Origin: Sphingomonas sp.
GTDB taxonomy: Bacteria; Pseudomonadota; Alphaproteobacteria; Sphingomonadales; Sphingomonadaceae
Length of the DNA: 64,000 nucleotides
Assembly: GCF_019635515.1 (NCBI RefSeq)
Contig: NZ_JAHBZI010000001.1
Coordinates: forward strand, 1,240,001-1,304,000
Reading direction: 5' to 3'
Made by a program: the position numbers and the translations under genes. A model generated the notes under the pieces. It was not told the origin of the DNA, searched no databases, and was given only the letters and a program-made list of their open reading frames with translations. Positions 40,638 through 47,858 of the stretch are shown here, in pieces. Positions within the stretch are counted from its first letter, which is position 1. Every line of letters starts with the position of its first letter.

Positions 40638-41275
40638 AGTTGCGCGGCCCGCACGCCGCGGCCCTGCTGGCGCTGGCGCTCGGGGCTTGTACCGGCGGCG
40701 GCGGAGGCAACAATGCCGCGGCCGACGAGGTCGTGACGACCGGCAATGCCAGCGCGGAGGGCCCCGAAGTGATCGCGGTGCGCCCCGATGGCAGCACCGA
40801 AGACGCTTCCGCGACACCGATGGCCGAGCGCGAGGCGGTGCTCGGCATCCTCAACAAGCGCAACGGCGTGACCCGCGAGTTCAAGCTCAAGCCGGGTCAG
40901 GCGGCGCGGATCGATAATGTGATCGTCCATCTGCGCGCCTGCGAGAAGACAGCACCGTGGGAGAATGAGCAGCTTACCGGCGCGTTCGTCCAGGTCGATA
41001 TCGAACAGCTCGACAAGAAATGGCTGCGCGTCTTCTCGGGCTGGCTGTTCAAGGAGCGCCCGGCGCTCAACGTCGTCCAGCACGCAATCTACGATGTCTG
41101 GCCCAAGAGCTGTGCGATGACCTTCAAGGATAGCGGGCCGGATACCGTCGCGGCGCCTTCCGGCGCTGGCGCGGCGTCGCGATCGAGCGCGAAAAAATCG
41201 CCGGCCACGGATGGCGCCCCTTCGGCAAGCCCGGCCGAGCCGGCGCCTAGCGCGCCGTCCAGCAACGCGACATAG
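40634..41275 (+). CDS. DUF2155 lipoprotein
   Basis: A 213-residue lipoprotein (LALGAC near residue 20) with a DUF2155 domain: NKRNGVTREFKLKPGQAARI, VHLRACEKTAPWENEQLTGAFVQV and FSGWLFKERPALNVVQHAIYDVWPKSC. The last 55 or so residues are a low-complexity Ala/Ser/Pro tail. Translation is coupled to the NDUFA12-like gene by ATGA. The 3' part, 41089-41275, is also the 3' end of aat on the other strand, so this tail and the last conserved motif share bases with Aat coding sequence. The biochemical role is unknown. Confidence 0.88.
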   Translation: MKLRGPHAAALLALALGACTGGGGGNNAAADEVVTTGNASAEGPEVIAVRPDGSTEDASATPMAEREAVLGILNKRNGVTREFKLKPGQAARIDNVIVHLRACEKTAPWENEQLTGAFVQVDIEQLDKKWLRVFSGWLFKERPALNVVQHAIYDVWPKSCAMTFKDSGPDTVAAPSGAGAASRSSAKKSPATDGAPSASPAEPAPSAPSSNAT

Positions 41276-41838
41276 TCGTCGCGCAGTATCTCGACCGCGC
41301 CTAGCGTGGCGAGGTGATCGGTCTGGAACTGGCAATCGAGCAAGGTGAAGCCGCCGGCCTTCAACCGGGCGACGAGGTGCGCGAAGGCGACCTTGGATGC
41401 GTCACGGACCCGCGTGACCATCGACTCGCCGAAAAAGGCGCGGCCAAGCGCGAGGCCGTATAGTCCGCCCGCCAGCCGGTTGCCGTCCCAGCATTCGATC
41501 GAATGGGCGAAACCGCGGCGGTGCAACTCGACGAAGACGCGCTCGATCGGGCCGTTGATCCAGGTGTCCGGACGATCCCGCGCGGACTCCGCGCAAAGCT
41601 GCATGATTCGCTGGAATTCGGTGTCGACGGTTACCCGGAACCGGTTCGACAGGATCGTCTTTCTGAGTGAGCGTGAAAGATGGAAATGGTCGAGCGGCAG
41701 CACCCCGCGCAATTTGGGCTCGACCCAATAGACGCTCGCCGCAAGCCGGTGATCGGCCATCGGAAACACACCCATCGCATAGGCGCGGAGCACGAGATCG
41801 GGATCGAGCTCCAGATGCGGGGGTAGGGGGTGGCTCAT
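41089..41838 (-). CDS. aat: Leucyl/phenylalanyl-tRNA-protein transferase
   Basis: A 249-residue enzyme that adds Leu or Phe from tRNA to N-terminal Arg or Lys of proteins, marking them for the ClpAP N-degron route. Seen: VLRAYAMGVFPMAD, YWVEPKLRGVLPLD, TWINGPIERVFVELHRRGFAHSIE (split here for length), GLALGRAFFGESMV and DCQFQTDHLATLGA, all standard. The C-terminal segment ending VSGPLSLKVIAQLLGQTS is the expected end of the family in this group, so the 187-bp overlap with the DUF2155 gene is real and not a misread stop. The ATG at 41838 follows a small hairpin. Confidence 0.92.
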   Translation of the reverse strand: MSHPLPPHLELDPDLVLRAYAMGVFPMADHRLAASVYWVEPKLRGVLPLDHFHLSRSLRKTILSNRFRVTVDTEFQRIMQLCAESARDRPDTWINGPIERVFVELHRRGFAHSIECWDGNRLAGGLYGLALGRAFFGESMVTRVRDASKVAFAHLVARLKAGGFTLLDCQFQTDHLATLGAVEILRDDYVALLDGALGAGSAGLAEGAPSVAGDFFALDRDAAPAPEGAATVSGPLSLKVIAQLLGQTS

Positions 41839-41839
41839 C

Positions 41840-41855
41840 GTTTCATCCGTGAAAC
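41840..41855 (-). promoter_or_regulatory. Hairpin directly upstream of the aat start codon
   Basis: GTTTCA (41840-41845), TCCG, TGAAAC (41850-41855): a perfect 6-bp stem ending one base before the aat ATG. On the mRNA the purine-rich CGGA that could serve as ribosome-binding site lies in the loop, so folding may tune initiation. Confidence 0.4.
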
Positions 41856-41868
41856 GCAGGCTGGCATG

Positions 41869-41900
41869 AAAAGGGGCCGGCGAGAATGCCCGCCGGCCCC
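41869..41900 (-). terminator. Rho-independent terminator downstream of the small lipoprotein gene
   Basis: A perfect 10-bp GC stem, GGGGCCGGCG (41873-41882) with CGCCGGCCCC (41891-41900), 8-nt loop, followed on the - strand by four T. It ends the transcript of the gene at 41927-42310 before aat. Confidence 0.85.
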
Positions 41901-41926
41901 GAAAATTATCCGGATGGCTGAACCGA

Positions 41927-42310
41927 TCAGGCGTGGCAGGTGCGCGTGCCCTGGTTCGGCGTGACGACCGTCGCGCTCTTCGAGGTGCCGGTGATCTTGT
42001 AGCCGCCGTCCGCGACATAGGGCTCGCCGGCGTTCGCGGCCTTGAGCGTGGTCGCGGCGCCGCCCTTGACGGTACGCAGCAGGGCCATCTTGTCGCCCTG
42101 GAAGAAATCGACATAGACGAGGCTGTTGTCGCCGCAGCGCATCGCCACCGATGCCGCGATCGCGGGCGGAAGCTCGACCTTGGGTGCGTTTTTCAGCGCT
42201 TCCGCCTGGGGATCCGGAGCGATGGCGCTGACTTCCTCGGGCTTGTTTTCATTACAGGCCGCAAGCGACAGGAGCGCGGCGGCGGCGGCGAAAATTGGGC
42301 TTTTGTTCAT
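41927..42310 (-). CDS. Small lipoprotein with MliC/PliC-like domain
   Basis: A 127-residue lipoprotein with a lipobox (LLSLAAC, Cys about residue 19). The C-terminal half, MRCGDNSLVYVDFF to TRTCHA, has the layout of MliC/PliC C-type lysozyme inhibitors: a cysteine near the start and one at the end, a central Ala-rich strand and a Gly-Tyr segment (DGGYKITG). If correct, it guards the envelope against lysozyme. The similarity is by pattern only and the inhibitory loop is not certain. It has its own terminator. ATG 42310 gives a good signal peptide. Confidence 0.6.
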   Translation of the reverse strand: MNKSPIFAAAAALLSLAACNENKPEEVSAIAPDPQAEALKNAPKVELPPAIAASVAMRCGDNSLVYVDFFQGDKMALLRTVKGGAATTLKAANAGEPYVADGGYKITGTSKSATVVTPNQGTRTCHA

Positions 42311-42671
42311 AGCGAAACCGGTTTCTCCGACAGGACAGGAATCGTCAAGCGATTCGGGATATAAAGTCACATTCTTTTTGTGCGACGCGGTATAGCTTTG
42401 CTAATGTTTCGTCAGCGTGAATCGCCTGCGTCTATTCGTGGAATTCGCGCATTTCCGGGATGCGTCCAAAGGCGATTGTTGTGCCGGCGTGGTCGATTCT
42501 GCCGCCGTGCAGCGGGCCGATCATGCGCTGGGCGGCCGGTTTCAGCGAGGCGGCGGACGGCCGTCGAGGGGAGGATGATGAAGCCGCCTTGGACGCGGGA
42601 ACCTCTGACCCGGACACCGCTTGACCGCCAGCGGGGTGGCGCCCACGTTTCGGTGAAATGAGGGAAAACCA
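42311..42671. other. Gene-free divergent promoter region
   Basis: About 360 bases between two divergent lipoprotein genes. Short arginine-rich readings are present on both strands but have no family likeness and look like shadows of GC-rich noncoding DNA. The AT-rich part near 42360-42410 probably holds the promoters. Confidence 0.5.
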
Positions 42672-43193
42672 ATGCGCGCGATATCGATTGCCATGGTGCC
42701 GATGCTGTTGCTTGGAGGTTGCGGCGGATCGGATGAGGCGGCCAGGCAGGGCGAGAATGTAACGCTCGATCCGGCGGTGCTGCTGCCCAAGCCGACTGCG
42801 ACCAGCCTGGCGGGCGTCGATTTCGGCAAGCGCGTCGAGGCGTTCGGGACCGAGCCCTATTGGTTGCTCGGCATCGAGCCCGGCAAGATCGAGTTCGAGG
42901 ATTATGGCGCCAGGGACGGCGCCAAGATCATATGGTCTGTCCAAGCGCCGAAGATCGCCGGTACCGTCGCGGTGATCGAAACGCGGACCGCCAAGGGCGA
43001 GGCGGTGACGATTACGCTTTCGGGCGAGAGTTGCCTTGAGGTTGGCGGGGAGAAGCAGACGCTGCCGCTCAGGGCGGTAGTGAAGATCGGCGCAAGGACG
43101 CTGACGGGATGCGCGGGGCAAAAGCTCGACGGGGCGAGGGCCGAAGAGGCCGACAATGCCGTGTCGGCGACCGCGGACAATGCCGGTATCTAG
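42672..43193 (+). CDS. Lipoprotein of unknown function, COG3650-like
   Basis: A 173-residue lipoprotein (LLLGGCGG, Cys about residue 17). The segment VEAFGTEPYWLLGIEPGKIEF followed by a pattern of short strands recalls COG3650-type envelope proteins, in which GTEPFW is a hallmark; here it is GTEPYW (quoted with neighbours in two parts). Two further cysteines (SCLEV, TGCAG) may form a disulphide. No reaction is known for the group. The start is ATG 42672. It faces the glycosylase gene, with a 4-bp overlap of the two 3' ends. Confidence 0.65.
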   Translation: MRAISIAMVPMLLLGGCGGSDEAARQGENVTLDPAVLLPKPTATSLAGVDFGKRVEAFGTEPYWLLGIEPGKIEFEDYGARDGAKIIWSVQAPKIAGTVAVIETRTAKGEAVTITLSGESCLEVGGEKQTLPLRAVVKIGARTLTGCAGQKLDGARAEEADNAVSATADNAGI

Positions 43194-43684
43194 AGGAAGG
43201 CCCTGAGCGCCTGCCATGCGGGCAGCTTGGCTGCGAGTCCGACCGTATGGAGCGGGCTGCTCGAGGGCAGGGCGACGATCTCGTAGCGTGCCGCCGTGGC
43301 GCTGAGCTGCTTCATGCCGTGTTTGAGTGCGGTCCCGCCATTGAAGGCGATCGCGCGGAGATCGGGAAGCGTGATGGCCAAGGCGGCAATGTCATGGCCT
43401 TTCACATCGCGGATCGCGGCGTCGGTGCTGCCGGGGCGGGTGGCGCTGGCGACAACGTCCCACAAACCGATATGCGTTTTGAGCAGTGCCGCCAGCCGGG
43501 TTTCATAGGGAAGGGCGGCGAGGTCGCAGCCGGCGGCGGCCGAGATCAGCTGCCAGAACTGGTTTTGCGGATGCGCGTAATAGCGTCGTTCGGCCAGCGA
43601 GCGCTCGCCGGGAAGCGAGCCGAGCACGAGCAGGCGGACACGGGCATCGACGATAGGTGGAAAGCTGTGCTTGCGCGATTCCAT
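43190..43684 (-). CDS. DNA-deoxyinosine/uracil glycosylase (UDG superfamily)
   Basis: A 164-residue base-excision repair enzyme of the hypoxanthine-DNA glycosylase branch of the UDG superfamily. Seen: LVLGSLPGERSLAERRYY, AHPQNQFWQLI with the catalytic Asn, GLWDVVASATRPGSTDAAI, AIAFNGGTA and LPSSSPLHT, in the order expected for the family. It removes deaminated bases (hypoxanthine or uracil) from DNA. ATG 43684 is preferred over upstream in-frame codons because it gives the usual N-terminus. It diverges from the DUF962 gene with only 22 bp between the two starts, so their promoters must overlap the opposite coding regions or be very compact. Confidence 0.85.
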   Translation of the reverse strand: MESRKHSFPPIVDARVRLLVLGSLPGERSLAERRYYAHPQNQFWQLISAAAGCDLAALPYETRLAALLKTHIGLWDVVASATRPGSTDAAIRDVKGHDIAALAITLPDLRAIAFNGGTALKHGMKQLSATAARYEIVALPSSSPLHTVGLAAKLPAWQALRAFL

Positions 43685-43706
43685 GCTGCTGCGATAGCCT
43701 TGGCGC

Positions 43707-44036
43707 ATGGCCCGCACCATCACCACCTATCGCGAATTCTGGCCCTTTTATCTGCGCGAGCATTCGAAGCCGCAGACCCGGGCGCTGCATTATATCGGCA
43801 CCGTGCTCAGTCTGTGGTTCCTGCTGATCGCGGCGGGTACCGGCGGCTGGTGGTGGCTGCTGGTGCCGCTTGCGGGATATGGCTTCGCCTGGGCGGCGCA
43901 TTTCGGCGTCGAGAAGAACCGTCCGGCGACCTTCACCTATCCGCTCTGGTCACTGCTTTCAGACTACAGGATGTTCTTCCTCTGGCTGTTCGACCGGCTG
44001 GGCCCGCACCTGAAGCGGGCCGGGGTTACTCGATAA
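43707..44036 (+). CDS. DUF962/Mpo1-like membrane protein
   Basis: A 109-residue protein with two or three membrane helices and the DUF962 (Mpo1-like) signature: [39 protein letters not shown] and [13 protein letters not shown]. Yeast Mpo1 is an iron dioxygenase that shortens 2-hydroxy fatty acids in phytosphingosine breakdown, and its conserved histidines correspond in type to His 28 and His 65 seen here. In a sphingolipid-making bacterium a role in 2-hydroxy-fatty-acid turnover is attractive, but the bacterial short form has no assigned reaction that I know of. Its 3' end overlaps the next gene (convergent) by 11 nt. Confidence 0.82.
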   Translation: MARTITTYREFWPFYLREHSKPQTRALHYIGTVLSLWFLLIAAGTGGWWWLLVPLAGYGFAWAAHFGVEKNRPATFTYPLWSLLSDYRMFFLWLFDRLGPHLKRAGVTR

Positions 44037-44469
44037 CGACCTTTATCCGATCGAGCTTGGCGCGCACCTTCTCCAGCGCCGCCCTGGTCTCGCGCTCGAT
44101 CGTGCCGTCCATCGCCCGCTTGACGGCGGGGTCGCTCATGATGCCTTCGACATATTTGTCGGCGCGCGCCGAGATGGCCTTGGACATGGCGCGGACCTCG
44201 GGATCGTCGATCTTCCTGCCATCGGCGCATTTCAGCACGCCATCGTTGATCGAGATATTGTGGCCGTCCCAATCGGCGGCGTAGCCGCACTTCGCGGCGA
44301 TCAGGGCCTTGTCGGCCTTGGTGACGATTGGATCCTGGCGTTCGCCTGCCGCCCTGATCGCGGCGCCAAGGCCGTCTTCATGATGGAACGGGGCGGTGGC
44401 CGGCGCTGTCGCAAGCATGGTCGCGCCGAGCGCTGCGAGCGCCGCTGCGGCATAGGTGAAAGTGGGCAT
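44026..44469 (-). CDS. Exported protein of unknown function behind a BlaI-type palindrome
   Basis: A 147-residue protein with a signal peptide (about residues 1-27, ending ATAPATA). The mature part is polar and mostly helical, with a pair of cysteines (AAKCGYAAD and LKCADGRK) and an alternating charged C-terminus ([16 protein letters not shown]). No family recognised. ATG 44469 follows GAGGAGAGGA. The palindrome GACTACA-AA-TGTAGTC lies about 20 bp upstream, so it may be expressed under envelope or beta-lactam stress control by a BlaI/MecI/CopY-type repressor encoded elsewhere. Confidence 0.7.
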   Translation of the reverse strand: MPTFTYAAAALAALGATMLATAPATAPFHHEDGLGAAIRAAGERQDPIVTKADKALIAAKCGYAADWDGHNISINDGVLKCADGRKIDDPEVRAMSKAISARADKYVEGIMSDPAVKRAMDGTIERETRAALEKVRAKLDRIKVVIE

Positions 44470-44489
44470 GTCCTCTCCTCGAACTAATT

Positions 44490-44505
44490 GACTACAAATG
44501 TAGTC
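44490..44505. promoter_or_regulatory. BlaI/MecI/CopY-type operator GACTACA-AA-TGTAGTC
   Basis: A perfect 7+7 palindrome with a 2-bp centre. The core TACA-NN-TGTA is the recognised half-site pair of BlaI, MecI and CopY repressors. It lies 20 bp upstream of the exported-protein gene and about 100 bp before cysK. No blaI or blaR homologue is in the window. Confidence 0.6.
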
Positions 44506-44605
44506 GTGAGTCGCGGGCGGGTCAAGACGCTGCCGGATTCCGGGTTGGCGGGCGACAAGCATCGCTTGCTTGCCGAGCGTGGCACTGCGCCCCTATCTAG
44601 TCGCC

Positions 44606-45598
44606 ATGCACACGACACCCGATACGCTGGCGCTGATTGGCAATACTCCGCTGGTTCGGCTGAAAGGGCCAAGCGAAGCGACCGGCTGCGAGATCTACGG
44701 CAAATGCGAGTTCGCCAATCCCGGTGCTTCGGTAAAGGATCGTGCCGCGCTCTACATCGTCGAGGATGCCGAGGCGCGCGGTGCGATCGAACCGGGCGGG
44801 ACGATCGTTGAAGGGACCGCGGGCAATACCGGAATCGGATTGGCGCTGGTCGCCAACGCCAAAGGCTACAAGACGATCATCGTCATGCCCGAGACGCAAT
44901 CGCGCGAGAAGATGGACACGCTGCGGGCATTGGGTGCGGAACTCGTGCTGGTGCCGGCCGCGCCTTACTCCAATCCCGGCCATTTCGTGCACACCTCGCG
45001 GCGGATCGCCGAGGAGACGCCCAATGCGGTGTGGGCCAACCAGTTCGATAACATCGCCAATCGCCGCGCCCATATCCAGGGTACGGCCGAGGAGATCTGG
45101 GAGCAGATGGAGGCTCGCATCGATGGCTTCACCTGTTCGGCCGGCACCGGCGGCACGATCGCGGGCGTCGGACTGGGGCTCAAGGCCAAGGACGAGAAAG
45201 TCTGTATCGCGCTGACCGACCCGCATGGTGCCGCGCTTTACGAATATTATGCCTGTGGCGAGCTGCGCGCCGAAGGATCGTCGGTTGCCGAGGGGATCGG
45301 GCAGGGGCGGATCACCGCCAATCTCGAGGGCGCGCCGATCGATATGCAATTCCGGGTCTCGGATGCCGAGGGAATGGAGTGGGTCAGCCGGCTGTTGAGT
45401 GAAGAAGGGCTGTGCCTTGGGCTATCCTCGGGAATCAACGTTGCCGGCGCGGTTCGGCTGGCGCGGCAATTGGGCTCGGGAAAACGCATCGTCACTATCT
45501 TGTGCGACACCGGATTCCGTTATCTTTCAACGCTCTATAATGGCGAGTGGCTGAAGGCCAAGGGGCTTCCCGTCCCGGAATGGCTCGCGGCGAGCTGA
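44606..45598 (+). CDS. cysK: Cysteine synthase A (O-acetylserine sulfhydrylase)
   Basis: A 330-residue PLP enzyme making cysteine from O-acetylserine and sulfide. The PLP lysine is in ANPGASVKDRAAL (about residue 42); the substrate loop EGTAGNTGIG and phosphate loop SAGTGGTIAG are intact, and SSGINVAGA follows. ATG 44606 gives the usual start (LALIGNTPLVRL). Some proteins of this branch are annotated as cystathionine beta-synthase-like because they prefer phosphoserine; the sequence alone does not settle this. A possible BlaI-type site upstream belongs more likely to the divergent gene. Confidence 0.9.
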   Translation: MHTTPDTLALIGNTPLVRLKGPSEATGCEIYGKCEFANPGASVKDRAALYIVEDAEARGAIEPGGTIVEGTAGNTGIGLALVANAKGYKTIIVMPETQSREKMDTLRALGAELVLVPAAPYSNPGHFVHTSRRIAEETPNAVWANQFDNIANRRAHIQGTAEEIWEQMEARIDGFTCSAGTGGTIAGVGLGLKAKDEKVCIALTDPHGAALYEYYACGELRAEGSSVAEGIGQGRITANLEGAPIDMQFRVSDAEGMEWVSRLLSEEGLCLGLSSGINVAGAVRLARQLGSGKRIVTILCDTGFRYLSTLYNGEWLKAKGLPVPEWLAAS

Positions 45599-45648
45599 GG
45601 CTTATCCTCGACAAGCTGCCGTTAACGCGTTACTTTTATGCCACAGGT

Positions 45649-45978
45649 ATGAAGTCGGGATCGCATCAGGACTCTGCCCAGGCGATGCAGCGTGTTCGGG
45701 TCGGAATGACCGGATTGCTGATCGTGCTGGTATTGATCGGGCTGGCCAGCGCGATCTTTTCTTCGGCAAACCGGGATGTGCCGGTGGCCGCCATTGGCGC
45801 GCCCAACGCATCCGTCGTCGCCAACATGATCGACGGCAGCCAGAACAGCACCACCGAAAAGGGCAAGGACGAGCCGCTCGCCGAAATGGGCGTGACCCCG
45901 AGCACGGGCGCGACCGAAGCCGTCGATGCCGCCAAGATCGCGCGCCAGCAACAGGCTGCGCGGCAGGGACAGCATTAA
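45649..45978 (+). CDS. Small membrane-anchored protein of unknown function
   Basis: A 109-residue protein with one membrane helix (about residues 20-41, MTGLLIVLVLIGLASAIF) and a polar, low-complexity C-terminus rich in Ala, Thr and Glu ending in QQQAARQGQH. No family recognised. ATG 45649 is chosen because the upstream reading runs back into cysK; ATG 45580 inside cysK would add 23 residues. It lies 50 nt after cysK and may share its transcript. The topology suggests a periplasmic tail, but which side it faces is uncertain. Confidence 0.6.
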   Translation: MKSGSHQDSAQAMQRVRVGMTGLLIVLVLIGLASAIFSSANRDVPVAAIGAPNASVVANMIDGSQNSTTEKGKDEPLAEMGVTPSTGATEAVDAAKIARQQQAARQGQH

Positions 45979-46422
45979 CCAGATCCATCCATTTTAGCGG
46001 CGACTCGCAGGGTTTCTGCGGTTTTCCGAATGCTTGCCGCGATGCATGGATGCACGTGTGCTGTTATGATGCCGGCACGATAAATCGGGGATTTGCCGCC
46101 ACTTGCGCCGGATTTGTGGGCGGAAGCGGGATTTTGCCCCGCTATTCGGCAATTGCACCTGGCACAGGCTATTCAGACGAGAAGCGAGGAAAACTAACCA
46201 AGAACAAATGCTGACTCTATTGAAAACATCACGTTTTTTTGGCAAAAAGTGGGGGATTTTCCCGTGAAATCCCCGTTTCACCCATTGTGTCCCCGAGCAG
46301 CTGTGGTAAACCACAATGCTTAAGAGGGGGCACACCCTTTCGCCGTCGGGGATCGCGCCGGAAGACAGCTGAAAAAGCTGATTCCGGAGACGGAAGAGTT
46401 GTGCCCGCACTGGGGTGGTGGC
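45979..46422 (+). other. Long structured leader/promoter region of the dcw cluster
   Basis: About 440 bases with no gene. The left half is ordinary. From 46200 to 46340 it is AT-rich then GC-rich, and holds the promoter region, a T7 run at 46234-46240, a 10-bp-periodic GGG array, and a set of mutually exclusive hairpins: GGGGATTT (46252-46259) with AAATCCCC (46267-46274); GTGAAA (46264-46269) with TTTCAC (46276-46281); CATTGTG (46283-46289) with CACAATG (46312-46318); and TGTGG-TAAA-CCACA (46302-46315). Confidence 0.6.
46261..46294. promoter_or_regulatory. Probable MraZ box: four GGG triplets at 10-bp period
   Basis: CCC begins at 46261, 46271, 46281 and 46291, that is GGG on the - strand every 10 bp. 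E. coli MraZ binds direct TGGGN repeats with 5-nt spacers, which is the same period. The array sits about 130 bp upstream of the mraZ start, the expected place for autoregulation. Confidence 0.6.
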
Positions 46423-46908
46423 GTGGCGACAAGGGAGCTCTTCGAGGGATTTGCGCTTCAGGCGGTCGATCAGAAGGGTCGCGTCGCCATTCCCGCAGAC
46501 CTGCGCGCAGCCGCTGAGCGCAATTCCGATATTCGCCAGATCGTTGTCGGCGCCCATCCGTTCGACCCTTGCCTTTCGGCGCACGACCTCAGCTGGTCCA
46601 AGGAAAAATACGATCGCATCGACATGCGTCCGCAGGTCGATGGCGCGCTTGGCGAGCAGGCTGACGTCCGCGCCAAGCGCAAGGCGTTCGGTCTGGTCGA
46701 AAAGGCGCCGTTCGATGACAGTGGCCGCTTCGTCATTCCTCCCTTCTTCCGCGCCAAGGCCGGCATCGACAAATGGGCGCTGTTTTATGGCAGCGGCGAA
46801 ACGTTCGACATCTGGTCGCCCGAGCGACTGATGAACGCGAAGGACGTCGATCCCGCTCTGCGCGAGATCTGCGAATATCTCTGCCAGACGAAGGGGGTGA
46901 AGCTGTGA
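46423..46908 (+). CDS. mraZ: Transcriptional regulator MraZ
   Basis: A 161-residue DNA-binding protein with two AbrB-like SpoVT/MraZ domains; it represses its own operon. Seen: [23 protein letters not shown] (first domain, quoted from 5 to about 27 in parts), [13 protein letters not shown], and [19 protein letters not shown] (second domain). The start is GTG 46423, which gives the normal N-terminus and follows GGGGTGG; no ATG fits. The last codons overlap rsmH (GTGA). Putative MraZ-binding repeats lie in its leader. Confidence 0.93.
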   Translation: MATRELFEGFALQAVDQKGRVAIPADLRAAAERNSDIRQIVVGAHPFDPCLSAHDLSWSKEKYDRIDMRPQVDGALGEQADVRAKRKAFGLVEKAPFDDSGRFVIPPFFRAKAGIDKWALFYGSGETFDIWSPERLMNAKDVDPALREICEYLCQTKGVKL

Positions 46909-47858
46909 GCTCCGCCTCTCAATCCCATATTCCGGTGCTGCTCGACGAGGTCGTCGACGCGCTCGCCATTGTGCCCGGCGAGCTGCATGTCGACGCGACC
47001 TTCGGTGCGGGCGGCTATACCAACCTGATCCTCGAGCGGGGTGCCGAGGTGGCCGCTTTCGATCGTGACCCCCGAGCGATCGAGAGCGGCCAAAAAATTG
47101 TGTCCGCCGCGGGTGGGCGCCTGACGCTGATCGAGGCGCCGTTCAGCCAGATGGAGGGCGAACTTGTCGAGCGTGACATGGTGCCGGTCGACGGCGTGAC
47201 GATGGATATCGGCGTCTCGTCGATGCAGCTCGACCAGGCCGAGCGCGGCTTCTCGTTCCAGCAGGACGGCCCGCTCGACATGCGGATGTCGGCCGAGGGT
47301 ATGACCGCCGCCGAGTGGCTGAACGAGGCCGATGAGGGCGAAATCGCCGATGTGCTCTACAATTTCGGGGACGAGCCCCGCTCGCGCCGGGTGGCTCGCG
47401 CCATCGTCTCCGCGAGACCCCTTACGCGGACTTCCGAGCTCGCAAACGTGGTTAGGAAGGCGTTAGGACATAAGGCGCACGACAAGAAGGACCCGGCGAC
47501 GAGGACCTTTCAGGCGGTGCGCATTTTTATCAACCGTGAGCTGGACGAACTGGCCGAAGGGCTGGCGGCGGCGGAGCGCGTGTTGAAGCCGGGCGGGCGG
47601 CTGGCGGTGGTGACGTTCCACAGCCTTGAAGACCGTCTGGTCAAGCGCTTCCTCCGGGAGCGCAGCGGCAGTGAGCCGGCCGGCTCGCGCCATCTTCCGG
47701 CAAAGGCCGCCAAGGCCGAGCCCAGTTTTGAAACTCCCGCCAAGGCGATCCGCCCGGGCGAGGAGGAAGTCGCGCGTAATCCCCGCGCCCGTTCGGCGAC
47801 TCTCCGCGTGGCGCGGCGGACGTCGGCTGCGGCGTGGGCGAGTGAAGGAGTAAACTGA
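46905..47858 (+). CDS. rsmH: 16S rRNA (cytosine-1402-N4)-methyltransferase
   Basis: A 317-residue SAM-dependent methyltransferase modifying C1402 of 16S rRNA in the decoding centre. Seen: [27 protein letters not shown] (SAM motif), [39 protein letters not shown] and [19 protein letters not shown] 46905 overlaps the mraZ stop by 4 nt and gives the standard N-terminus. The C-terminal residues are typical ([13 protein letters not shown]). Second gene of the dcw operon. Confidence 0.96.
   Translation: MSSASQSHIPVLLDEVVDALAIVPGELHVDATFGAGGYTNLILERGAEVAAFDRDPRAIESGQKIVSAAGGRLTLIEAPFSQMEGELVERDMVPVDGVTMDIGVSSMQLDQAERGFSFQQDGPLDMRMSAEGMTAAEWLNEADEGEIADVLYNFGDEPRSRRVARAIVSARPLTRTSELANVVRKALGHKAHDKKDPATRTFQAVRIFINRELDELAEGLAAAERVLKPGGRLAVVTFHSLEDRLVKRFLRERSGSEPAGSRHLPAKAAKAEPSFETPAKAIRPGEEEVARNPRARSATLRVARRTSAAAWASEGVN

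Noticed and set aside
42380..42661. Small arginine-rich protein between two lipoprotein genes
   Set aside because: Composition is that of translated noncoding GC-rich DNA; no ribosome-binding site or family likeness.
45979..46422. RNase P RNA gene (rnpB) or another class of large RNA before mraZ
   Set aside because: The stretch is long enough and structured, but the conserved RNase P core (a GAGGAAAGTCC-type segment) is absent on both strands.
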